From Chloroflexota bacterium (GTDB taxonomy: Bacteria; Chloroflexota; Dormibacteria; CF-121), in NCBI GenBank assembly GCA_005882045.1, contig VBHO01000011.1:1-40691 (forward strand): a stretch of DNA of 40,691 nt. Reading direction: 5' to 3'. This document shows, piece after piece, positions 7,642 through 17,688 of the stretch. The position numbers were made by a program, and so were the translations under genes. The notes beneath the pieces are model-generated. The model made no database searches. It saw only the letters and a program-made list of their open reading frames with translations, and had not been told where the DNA came from. Within the stretch, counting starts at the first letter, position 1. Each line of letters starts with the position of its first letter.

Positions 7642-8129
7642 CAGTGCCGCGACAGGTCGATTGCCAGCCGGGCGGCGACGATATCCGCCAGCGGGATCGC
7701 GACCGTTCTCAGATGTTTCCCTTCGCCGAGCTGCAGCTCGATCATGTCGTCGGAAACAGCGGTGAGCCGTCCTTCGGCGACCTGCTCGCTGTCGCCGACG
7801 CGGTAGCGAACGTTGGCGCGCCGGCCGATGAAGCGACGGTATTCCTCCAGGTTGCGCAGCGGCCGCTCGGCACCCGGTGAGGAGACCTCGAGGTCATAAC
7901 GGGTGGGCAACGGATCGGCCTGGTCGAGCAGGGCGCTGAGCGACTTACTGACCCGCTCGCAGTCAGCAAGAGTCACGCCCTCCGGGCGGTCGATCCGGAC
8001 GCGGAGGGTCATGTAGCCGGCGCTGCCGGAGAGCGCCAGGTCATACAACTCATAACCGAGGAAGCTGAGCGTCGGCATGATCAGTTCCCGGATGCGATCG
8101 AGCTGATTCGTGGTTGACGGCGTCACCAC
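7641..8129 (-). CDS. rimP: Ribosome maturation factor RimP
   Basis: RimP assists 30S assembly. Conserved segments are LDRIRELIMPTLSFLGYELYDL, TLRVRIDRPEGVTLADCERVSKSLSALLD and the signature DLEVSSPGAERPLRNLEEY. The open frame reaches 8222, but codons above 8129 lie inside an intrinsic terminator, so they are unlikely to be translated. I place the start at the tandem GTG GTG at 8124-8129, giving about 162 residues, the usual family length. No Shine-Dalgarno is visible. It is the first gene of the rimP-nusA-ylxR-infB operon. Confidence 0.93.
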   Translation of the reverse strand: MVTPSTTNQLDRIRELIMPTLSFLGYELYDLALSGSAGYMTLRVRIDRPEGVTLADCERVSKSLSALLDQADPLPTRYDLEVSSPGAERPLRNLEEYRRFIGRRANVRYRVGDSEQVAEGRLTAVSDDMIELQLGEGKHLRTVAIPLADIVAARLAIDLSRH

Positions 8130-8130
8130 T

Positions 8131-8156
8131 AAAAGAAAAAGGGCCGACGGCCCCCC
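8131..8156 (-). terminator. Intrinsic terminator immediately before rimP (possible attenuator)
   Basis: On the minus strand GGGCC-GTC-GGCCC (8141-8153), with extra G's 5' of the stem, is followed by TTTTTCTTTT. The T-run ends one base before the rimP GTG pair. It could simply end the secDF transcript, since secF stops at 8198. But a TATACT box lies between the secF stop and this hairpin, so a transcript starting there would also have to pass it, which suggests attenuation. Confidence 0.75.
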
Positions 8157-8185
8157 TCTGCAAGCTTCGTATTCACTTGGTCCTG

Positions 8186-8191
8186 AGTATA
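8186..8191 (-). promoter_or_regulatory. Candidate -10 box (TATACT) for the rimP-nusA-infB operon
   Basis: TATACT on the minus strand lies in the secF-rimP gap. A start about seven bases downstream would give a leader of about 50 bases containing the terminator at 8131-8156. No good -35 is seen. The same TATACTC string occurs before tyrS and infC. Confidence 0.45.
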
Positions 8192-8197
8192 CGTCTG

Positions 8198-9067
8198 TTA
8201 CCTGGGGTCGAGCCGTCTCCATACGACCAGCAGCGGGCTCGCATTAAAAATCGATGAGTACGTTCCGCTGACGATCCCGATCAGCAGCGCGAGCGTAAAG
8301 CCTTTGATGTTTGTCGGCGAGATCAAGAACAACGCGACGAGCACGAAGATGACGGTCATCGAGGTGTTCAGCGATCGGGCGAGCGACTGAATGATGCTGA
8401 GGTTCACGTTCTGCTCGAACGTGAGGCGGCTCGCTTGCCGGAGGTTCTCCCGGATCCGGTCGAAGATGACGATCGTGTCATGAACCGAGAAACCGATGAC
8501 GGTGAGCGCCGCCGTCACGAACAGCGTGTTGATCTCCCCCAGCGGCGAGTTAAAGACCTTGCCGAGGATCGACCAGATGCCGGTGAGGACGAAGACGTCA
8601 TGCAGCAGCGCGAGGACGGCAGCGATGGCGAACTTGTAGTTGAACCGGATGCTCAGGTAGATGACGATCAGGATGGAGGCGATCACGACCAGCCCGCCGG
8701 CTCCCACCACCAGCTCGCGGGCAATCGTCGGTCCGACCTGGGCGTAGCTCGACCGAGATGGATCGAGCGGGAATTTCTTGGCGAGGTCGGCGCGGATGGT
8801 GGTCTCCTGCGCCGACGCAAGCGGCTTCGTCGTGACCAGCACGCCGTCCGGACCGGCCTGCTGCACGATGGCCTCCACGTTGAAGGTGTCCATTTCTTTC
8901 TGGACCGCCGACGCCTGCACCGGCTGCGTGAAGGCCAGGTTGTACTGGTCGCCCCCGGCGAAGTCGATGCCGAGACGAAAGCCGAGGAAGGCCATCGACA
9001 CGATCCCCGGCAGGATGATCGCCAGCGACAGCAGGAAGTACCAGTTGCGGCGCCCGACGATGTTCAT
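8198..9067 (-). CDS. secF: Protein translocase subunit SecF
   Basis: SecF pairs with SecD in the inner membrane and uses the proton gradient to help pull exported proteins through SecYEG. The 289-residue protein has the N-terminal membrane segment (FLLSLAIILPGIVSMAFLGF), the signature LGIDFAGG, a short extracytoplasmic domain (about 45-120), then five membrane segments. These include the RND-type motif VIGFSVHDTIVIFDRIREN and the closing NTSMTVIFVLVALFLI. The gap to secD is seven bases, so the two are co-transcribed. Confidence 0.96.
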   Translation of the reverse strand: MNIVGRRNWYFLLSLAIILPGIVSMAFLGFRLGIDFAGGDQYNLAFTQPVQASAVQKEMDTFNVEAIVQQAGPDGVLVTTKPLASAQETTIRADLAKKFPLDPSRSSYAQVGPTIARELVVGAGGLVVIASILIVIYLSIRFNYKFAIAAVLALLHDVFVLTGIWSILGKVFNSPLGEINTLFVTAALTVIGFSVHDTIVIFDRIRENLRQASRLTFEQNVNLSIIQSLARSLNTSMTVIFVLVALFLISPTNIKGFTLALLIGIVSGTYSSIFNASPLLVVWRRLDPR

Positions 9068-9074
9068 CGGGTTC

Positions 9075-10478
9075 TCAGGCCGCCTTCGGCGCCTGCACGC
9101 CGTAAAGCGCCAGCCGGCGGGCCGGCCGTAGCCCGGCCAGGATCTGCAGGAATTGCTGCGTGGTGACGATGGCCGAGAACATGCTCACCCCGACACCGAT
9201 CGCCAGGGTGATCGCAAAGCCCTTGATCAGCGGGGCGCCGAAGAAATAGAGGACGAAACAGGTGATCAGCGTCGAGATATTCGAGTCCCGGATCGCAGGC
9301 CACGCACGGTGCACACCGGCTTCCATCGCGGCCCCCAACGTTCGACCGGCACGTAGCTCCTCCTTGAGGCGCTCGAAAATGAGCACATTGGCATCGACCG
9401 CCATACCTATCGAGAGGATGAAGCCCGCGAGCCCCGCCAGCGTCAGCGTGACGCCGAACAGCTTGAAGATTGCCAACGCGATCGCAGCGTAGATGAGCAG
9501 CGCGATGCTGGCGACCAGGCCCGGCAGCCGGTAGTAGAGGAGCATGAAGAGGATGACGATAGAAAGTCCAAACGCCCCGGCCAGCAGGCTCAGCTTGACC
9601 GTGGTGGCGCCCAGCGTGGCGCCGACTTCGGTGGCGGACGCGAGGGTGATCGTGCCCGGAAGGGAGCCCGAGTTCAGCTGGATGGCCAACGCCTGCGCGC
9701 TAGCCGCGGTGAAGCCGCCAGTGATGATCGCGCTCCCTCCGCAGATCTCGCTGATGACGTTGGCGTCCTCGACCAGGTCCTTGTCGATGAAGATGGCGAG
9801 CTTGTTCTGCGGATCACCTTGCGGGTGGGTGACGCGATCGCGGGTGAAGGCACAGAATAGGTCGCTTCCCTTGGAATTGAAGGAGATCGTGACATCCGGC
9901 AAGTTGGTGTTGGGATCGGTCGAGCGGCTGGCGTTCGTGATCATGCTGCCGTCGATCTGGGTGAAGACCGGTTTGTAGCCGGGATATTTCTGCGCGTCCT
10001 TGGGGTTGAGTTCCTGGAGGGTCGCGGCATCAGACGTCCCAGGCTCCCATTTCCAGATCGTCAGGTACGACGTCTTGCCGAGGATCTGTTTCGCCTGCTC
10101 CAGGTCGACGCCGGGCAGCTCGACGATGATTCGGTTGGCGCCCTCGGGCCGAACCACCGACTCGGCGTAGCCGCTGCTGTTGACGCGCCGCTCGATGATG
10201 GCGACGGCAACGTCGCGGGCCTCTGTAATCGACGTGCCGGACCGGACCTTCGTGATTTCCAGTTCGAGATGTGTTCCGCCTTGTAGGTCGAGGCCCTTAT
10301 GGACGAAGATCTGCTGCTCGAAGCCAAGGAACGGGATGGAGAGCGTCGGGACGCCACGGATCGGGCCCGTCAGCGGCTGATTGGTCGCCACCCGGTAGAC
10401 GTACGCGAACCCGTCGATGAAGAGGGCAAGTACGGCAATGACGCCAATCAGAGCCAGGAGTCGACGATCGACGCGCAT
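9075..10478 (-). CDS. secD: Protein translocase subunit SecD
   Basis: This 467-residue RND-family subunit has one N-terminal membrane segment (about 7-29) and GLDLQGGTHLELEI at 62-75. A large extracytoplasmic P1 region extends to about 280. Five C-terminal membrane segments follow, with SIGMAVDANVLIFERLKEEL and NISTLITCFVLYFFG. I chose the ATG at 10478 because it begins MRVDRRLLALIGVIAVL, the normal SecD N-terminus. A TATACT box also ends nine bases upstream of this ATG, so the message would be nearly leaderless. The upstream frame to 10592 has no conserved content. A second copy of the P1 region is encoded just upstream (10540-11313). Confidence 0.96.
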   Translation of the reverse strand: MRVDRRLLALIGVIAVLALFIDGFAYVYRVATNQPLTGPIRGVPTLSIPFLGFEQQIFVHKGLDLQGGTHLELEITKVRSGTSITEARDVAVAIIERRVNSSGYAESVVRPEGANRIIVELPGVDLEQAKQILGKTSYLTIWKWEPGTSDAATLQELNPKDAQKYPGYKPVFTQIDGSMITNASRSTDPNTNLPDVTISFNSKGSDLFCAFTRDRVTHPQGDPQNKLAIFIDKDLVEDANVISEICGGSAIITGGFTAASAQALAIQLNSGSLPGTITLASATEVGATLGATTVKLSLLAGAFGLSIVILFMLLYYRLPGLVASIALLIYAAIALAIFKLFGVTLTLAGLAGFILSIGMAVDANVLIFERLKEELRAGRTLGAAMEAGVHRAWPAIRDSNISTLITCFVLYFFGAPLIKGFAITLAIGVGVSMFSAIVTTQQFLQILAGLRPARRLALYGVQAPKAA

Positions 10479-10487
10479 GCGAGGGAA

Positions 10488-10493
10488 AGTATA
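10488..10493 (-). promoter_or_regulatory. Candidate -10 box (TATACT) giving a near-leaderless secD message
   Basis: TATACT on the minus strand is followed by nine bases and then the secD ATG. The predicted transcription start falls within about two bases of the ATG, and no Shine-Dalgarno is visible, so a leaderless secDF transcript is likely. No clear -35 box is present. Confidence 0.4.
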
Positions 10494-10539
10494 GGTGAGC
10501 CCCGATGAGAAACTTTTAAGGCGTGAATACGGCGCGGGC

Positions 10540-11313
10540 TCAGCGGCTGAGCCGGGTGAGTTTCCCCGGGATCGTCCCGGCGTTGAGCCCATCCGCCAGC
10601 TGTTCGGCGTCGGTCACGGTGAAGGTCCCGATATCTGGCACGAGCAGCATGGCGCCTTTCGTAATCTCCCCGGAGATGTCCGCATCCTCGAAGAGCCTGC
10701 GGTCGATGAAGACCGCGAGCTTGTTGTCGACGGTATCGTAGGTTTGCGCCGCCCGGTCGCGCGTGACCAGGTCGAGCAACTCGGCCCCATCCGGATCGAA
10801 GGGTACGATCACCCCCGGTCCGGGCGGCCGGGTCGCCTGACCGACGGTGGCGTGGATGAGCATCGTGCCATCGATTCCCGTGAAGACCGGCTTATAGCCC
10901 GGGTGGTACTGCGCGGCTAACGGGCCGAGCTGGCTCTGGGAGGCCTCGTCGACCTGGCCTGGCACCCATTTCCAGATGGTGAGGTTGACGCCATCGGCCT
11001 CGACGATCGCCGCGACCTGGGCCGGCGTCGCATGCGCGACGCGGACGTCGATCACATCGGCAGCGGCGCCCGGGTCAACGCGATTCACCAGCCGATGGCT
11101 GGCCAATCGTCGGGTGATCACGCGCATGGCGATCTCTCGGGCCTGCGCCGTCGTCATCGTCGACGGCACGCCGGACAAGCGATACGAGACCACCGTCGTG
11201 GTGGGCGCGGCCGGACCCAGCGCGAGCCCGGAGAGACGCGCGACGCCGATACCGAGGCCGGCGGCGACGACAACACCGGCCGCGGCCAATAACCAGGATC
11301 GACCTGGACGCAT
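10540..11313 (-). CDS. Stand-alone SecD P1-domain paralogue with single N-terminal membrane anchor
   Basis: This 257-residue protein starts RPGRSWLLAAAGVVVAAG, a positively charged end plus one membrane segment (about 6-26), so the rest should lie outside the membrane. Residues 110-257 match residues 138-279 of the neighbouring SecD. Shared words are LTIWKW, a Q-x-x-PGYKPVFT-x-IDG block, NKLA-V/I-FID and PG at the end of P1. It stops almost exactly where SecD enters its RND membrane region. The GLDLQGG motif is missing and the N-terminal third is diverged. A duplication of secD with loss of the channel half is the simplest origin. A role as a SecDF accessory or substrate-handling subunit is inference. 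It lies 37 bases downstream of tgt and 61 bases upstream of secD. Confidence 0.8.
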   Translation of the reverse strand: MRPGRSWLLAAAGVVVAAGLGIGVARLSGLALGPAAPTTTVVSYRLSGVPSTMTTAQAREIAMRVITRRLASHRLVNRVDPGAAADVIDVRVAHATPAQVAAIVEADGVNLTIWKWVPGQVDEASQSQLGPLAAQYHPGYKPVFTGIDGTMLIHATVGQATRPPGPGVIVPFDPDGAELLDLVTRDRAAQTYDTVDNKLAVFIDRRLFEDADISGEITKGAMLLVPDIGTFTVTDAEQLADGLNAGTIPGKLTRLSR

Positions 11314-11350
11314 GATCGTGTAGCGACGACTCGGTTAAGACCTTGCGCTG

Positions 11351-14503
<3,153 letters not shown>

Positions 14504-14507
<4 letters not shown>

Positions 14508-15106
14508 CCGCGGTCTAGCCCCTTGAGCGCGACGGTTACCAGCTGTTCGACCGAATGGTTACCGCCGTTGCCGCCGGTCGCCTTTCGCACCGCTTCCTTG
14601 GCTTCGGCGGGTGTGTAGCCGAGGCCCGTGAGGACCACCAGGGCCTGCGCGACCGGGTCGGGGCCCCCCGACGCGGGCGCCGCGGCCTCCTCGCCGAAGA
14701 TCTCGTCCTTGAGCTTGCCCTTCAACTCGAGCACCACCCGGGCCGCTGTCTTCGGGCCGATCCCGGGCACGGTCGCCAGCAATGCCGCGTCTTCCTGAAG
14801 GATGGCCCGCTTGAGGACGCGGAGCTCAGCCCGGCTGAGGATTGCCAGTGCGGCCTTCGGGCCGATGCCCTTGACGGAGAGCAGTAGTTTGAAGAAGGTC
14901 AGCTCCTCCTGGCTGAGGAAGCCGAAGAGGCCGAGCGCGTCTTCGCGCACATACGTGTGGGTGTAGAGGCGCGCCCGCTCGCCGGCGCGCGGCAGTTCGG
15001 CCAGGGTGCGGGTCCCAACGGTCACCAGGTAGCCCACACCGTGGACGTCCACGATCACCGAGTCGGACCCTCGCTGGGCCAGGATGCCCTCGAGGGTCGC
15101 GATCAA
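14504..15106 (-). CDS. ruvA: Holliday junction-binding protein RuvA
   Basis: RuvA tetramers hold the Holliday junction and load RuvB. The 200-residue protein starts [13 protein letters not shown] and has the OB fold with GVGYLVTV. Two helix-hairpin-helix elements follow ([17 protein letters not shown] and [20 protein letters not shown]). After an Ala/Gly/Pro linker comes the C-terminal RuvB-binding domain ([19 protein letters not shown]). Overlaps of four bases join it to ruvC and ruvB. Confidence 0.97.
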
Positions 15107-15642
15107 GCGCGAACGCTCGCGGGCGCCCGGCTGATGATGGTGCGCAGCCGGCCGCTGTGGTGATGGCAGATGGCTATCGCCAGCGCGTCGATTGCGTCAT
15201 CCGAGCGGGGCAACTCGCGGGTGGCGAGCAGCGATTGGACCATCTTCAGCATCTGGCCCTTGGTGGCCGCCCCGTAGCCGGTCACCGAGAGCTTGACCTG
15301 GTTTGGGCTGTACTCGTGCACGTCGGCCCCGGTTTCGACGGCGCACAGGAGGGCGACGCCCCGTGCCTGGCCGACCGCCATCGCGGTGCGCACGTTCTTG
15401 CTGAAGAACAGCTCCTCGAAGGCGGCGGCCTGCGGATGCAACTCCGCGATCAGCGCGCGTAGTTGGGCAGCGAGGATTGCCAGCCGTTTCGGCTCCGAGA
15501 GGTTGGCGGGGGTTTTGAGCGTGCCGCAGGTGACCATCGTCAGGCGCCCGTTCTGGCGGCGAACCGCGCCGTAGCCGGTATCGGCGAGCCCCGGATCGAC
15601 ACCCAGAACGAGGAGGCCGTCGCTCGCGGTGACGCTAGACAC
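15103..15642 (-). CDS. ruvC: Crossover junction endodeoxyribonuclease RuvC
   Basis: RuvC resolves Holliday junctions. The acidic metal ligands of its RNase H-like fold are visible in LVLGVDPGLADTGYG (Asp at about 16), AFEELFFSKN and SDDAIDALAIAICH. The listed start is GTG at 15642, which overlaps the yebC stop by eight bases and gives 179 residues, a normal length. The open frame extends to 15708 inside yebC, but that part is not conserved. The stop overlaps ruvA as ATGA. Confidence 0.95.
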   Translation of the reverse strand: MSSVTASDGLLVLGVDPGLADTGYGAVRRQNGRLTMVTCGTLKTPANLSEPKRLAILAAQLRALIAELHPQAAAFEELFFSKNVRTAMAVGQARGVALLCAVETGADVHEYSPNQVKLSVTGYGAATKGQMLKMVQSLLATRELPRSDDAIDALAIAICHHHSGRLRTIISRAPASVRA

Positions 15643-16390
15643 GTTCGCTGATGCGCTCCATGACGTCGGCTGGAACATCCATGTTCGAGTAAACCGACTG
15701 CACGTCATCGTGCTCTTCGAGGGCGTCCAGCAACTTGAGGATGGACGGAGCCGTCGTCTCGTTCAGTGGGATGAGCTGCGAGGCGTTCATCGTGACTTCG
15801 GCGGACTCGATCTTGTACCCCCTCTTCTTCAATCCCTGCTGGACCGCCTCGAGTTTGGGGGGGTCGGTGACGACGTCGACCGTCTTGCCGTCGACGCGCG
15901 CGTCGCTGGCGCCTAACTCGATCGCTTCCAATCCGACCTCATCCGGGTCGCGGCTACCGGCGTCGACGACGATCTGCCCCTGCCGCGTGAACATCCAGGC
16001 CACGCTGCCCGTGGTGCCCAGGTTGCCGCCGGCCCGGCTGAAGAGGTTCCGAACCTCACCGCTGGTGCGGTTTCGGTTGTCGGTCAGCGTGTCCACGATG
16101 ATGGCCACGCCGTGTGGACCGTAGCCCTCGAAACGAAGCTCCTCGAGCGCGGCGCCGCCTAACTCACCAGTGCCCCGTTGGACGGAACGCTTGATGTTCT
16201 CCTGCGGCATGTTGACGTCGCGGGCCTTCTCCATTGCCAGCCGCAGCCGGTAGTTCCCGTCCGGGTTCCCTCCGCCCTCCCGCGCGGCGAGCGTGATTTC
16301 CCGGGCCACCTTGGTGAACTGCTGCCCTTTCTTGGCGTCGGTGAGGGCCTTCTTGTGCTTGATCGACGACCACTTGGAATGTCCTGACAT
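15635..16390 (-). CDS. yebC: YebC/PmpR family protein
   Basis: The 251-residue protein starts MSGHSKWSSIKHKKALTDAKK, the diagnostic YebC N-terminus, and has NMPQENIKRSVQRGTG, ALEELRFEGYGPHGVAIIVD and GNLGTTGSVAWMF. Family members act as DNA-binding regulators, and recent work on relatives links them to translation of proline-rich stretches; which role applies here cannot be told. A Shine-Dalgarno GGGGAG precedes the ATG. It sits between tyrS and ruvC; yebC-ruvCAB is a very common arrangement. Confidence 0.96.
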   Translation of the reverse strand: MSGHSKWSSIKHKKALTDAKKGQQFTKVAREITLAAREGGGNPDGNYRLRLAMEKARDVNMPQENIKRSVQRGTGELGGAALEELRFEGYGPHGVAIIVDTLTDNRNRTSGEVRNLFSRAGGNLGTTGSVAWMFTRQGQIVVDAGSRDPDEVGLEAIELGASDARVDGKTVDVVTDPPKLEAVQQGLKKRGYKIESAEVTMNASQLIPLNETTAPSILKLLDALEEHDDVQSVYSNMDVPADVMERISERV

Positions 16391-16409
16391 TTTCTCCCCG
16401 GCAGGAATT

Positions 16410-17600
16410 TTACCCCAGCTTCAGACGCGCGACTCGATGCAGTCCGCGTTGCAAGACCATGCCGTCGGCCGGCTCGATTTTGTCCTCCGCGGAGTTGACC
16501 GGCTGGCCGTTGACGCTGAGGCCTTTCTGACCGGCGAGGCGTCTCGCCTCGCTCTTGCTGCTGACCAGTCGCGCGTCGAGGAAGAGCTGCGCGATCGAGC
16601 GCGGACCGGCCGCCACCTCGACCGTCGGCGGTCCCGCCGTTACGAATCCGCCGGACTCGCCCCGATACTCGCTGGGGATCGCGTCGGGATGAAACTGGCG
16701 GACGATCCGCTCCGCCAGCCGTTGCTTGACGTCGCGCGGATTCTCGCCCTCCCGGAGCGCGCGCTCCTCGGCGGCCAACTGCTCGGGCGCAATATCGGTC
16801 GCCAGCTGGAAATAACGCAAGATCAGCTGATCGGGCACGCTCATCGCCTTGCGGTAGATCACGGCGGGCGGCTCGTCGATCCCGATGTAGTTGTCGAGGC
16901 TCTTGCTCATCTTCTGGACGCCGTCGAGGCCTTCCAGCAGCGGCATCGTTTGAATATCCTGCGGCGGCTGAGCGTAGGCCTCCTGGATGTCGCGCCCGAC
17001 CAAGAGGTTGAAGGTCTGATCGGTGCCGCCCAGCTCGAGGTCTGATTTGACGGCCACCGAGTCGTAGGCCTGCAGCAGCGGGTAGAGCAGCTCGTGCATG
17101 CCGATCGGCCGGCCCTCTTTGGTGCGCTTCGCGAAGTCCTCCCGGGCCAGCATTCGCGCCACCGTGTACCGGCTCGTCAGTTGCACCACGTTTTCGAGGT
17201 GCATCTTGTCGAACCACTCGGACTGAAAGCGGACCTCCGTCTGGCCTTCATCGAGAATCTTCCAGGCCTGGTCGAGGTAGGTCGTCGCCGCGGCATTGAC
17301 CTCCTCTTTCGTCAATTGCGGCCGGGTGATGTTCTGGCCGGAGGGGTCACCAATCCTCGCGGTCCAGTCGCCGATGATGAGGACCGCCGTGTGTTCGTGG
17401 TCCTGGTAGCGGCGCAGCGCGCGCAAGACGACGGTGTGGCCGAGGTGGATATCGGGCTTCGTCGGGTCCAATCCCAGCTTGACCCGCAACCTGTCGCCGC
17501 GCTCGATGCGGCTCTTCAGGTGTTCACGGTTGATGATCTCCACCGCGCCCGTGGTGACTGCATCCCAGGGGCCGTGATCAAGGTTTTGTCGTTTCTTCAT
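16410..17600 (-). CDS. tyrS: Tyrosyl-tRNA synthetase
   Basis: TyrRS charges tRNA-Tyr. The class I signature is IHLGH (51-55) and the KMSKS loop is KMSKS at about 229-233. GGTDQTFNLLVGRD forms part of the tyrosine site. A C-terminal S4 RNA-binding domain carries FLDARLVSSKSEARRLAGQKGLSVNG. I chose the ATG at 17600 (396 residues), which begins KKRQNLDHGPWDAVTTGAVEI. The longer frame to 17852 overlaps the divergent penicillin-binding protein gene and is not conserved. A TATACT box lies 25 bases upstream. The next gene, yebC, starts 19 bases after the stop. Confidence 0.96.
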   Translation of the reverse strand: MKKRQNLDHGPWDAVTTGAVEIINREHLKSRIERGDRLRVKLGLDPTKPDIHLGHTVVLRALRRYQDHEHTAVLIIGDWTARIGDPSGQNITRPQLTKEEVNAAATTYLDQAWKILDEGQTEVRFQSEWFDKMHLENVVQLTSRYTVARMLAREDFAKRTKEGRPIGMHELLYPLLQAYDSVAVKSDLELGGTDQTFNLLVGRDIQEAYAQPPQDIQTMPLLEGLDGVQKMSKSLDNYIGIDEPPAVIYRKAMSVPDQLILRYFQLATDIAPEQLAAEERALREGENPRDVKQRLAERIVRQFHPDAIPSEYRGESGGFVTAGPPTVEVAAGPRSIAQLFLDARLVSSKSEARRLAGQKGLSVNGQPVNSAEDKIEPADGMVLQRGLHRVARLKLG

Positions 17601-17625
17601 CGTTCCGTCACGGTTTCTAGACGCG

Positions 17626-17631
17626 AGTATA
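17626..17631 (-). promoter_or_regulatory. Candidate -10 box (TATACT) for tyrS
   Basis: TATATACTC on the minus strand lies in the 88-base gap between tyrS and the divergent penicillin-binding protein gene. It predicts a tyrS leader of about 20 bases with no strong Shine-Dalgarno. On the plus strand, TATAGA at 17679-17684 just before the GTG at 17689 could serve the other gene. I see no T-box element in the gap. Confidence 0.45.
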
Positions 17632-17688
17632 TAGGCGCTCGGCGAGATCCTCTGTGCTTTTTTGACGAACTCAACCGTTATAGACGCG

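Noticed and set aside
17662-17684. TTGACG and TATAGA as a promoter for the penicillin-binding protein gene
   Set aside because: The spacing is only 11 bases, too short for a sigma-70-type -35/-10 pair; the TATAGA alone remains a weak candidate.
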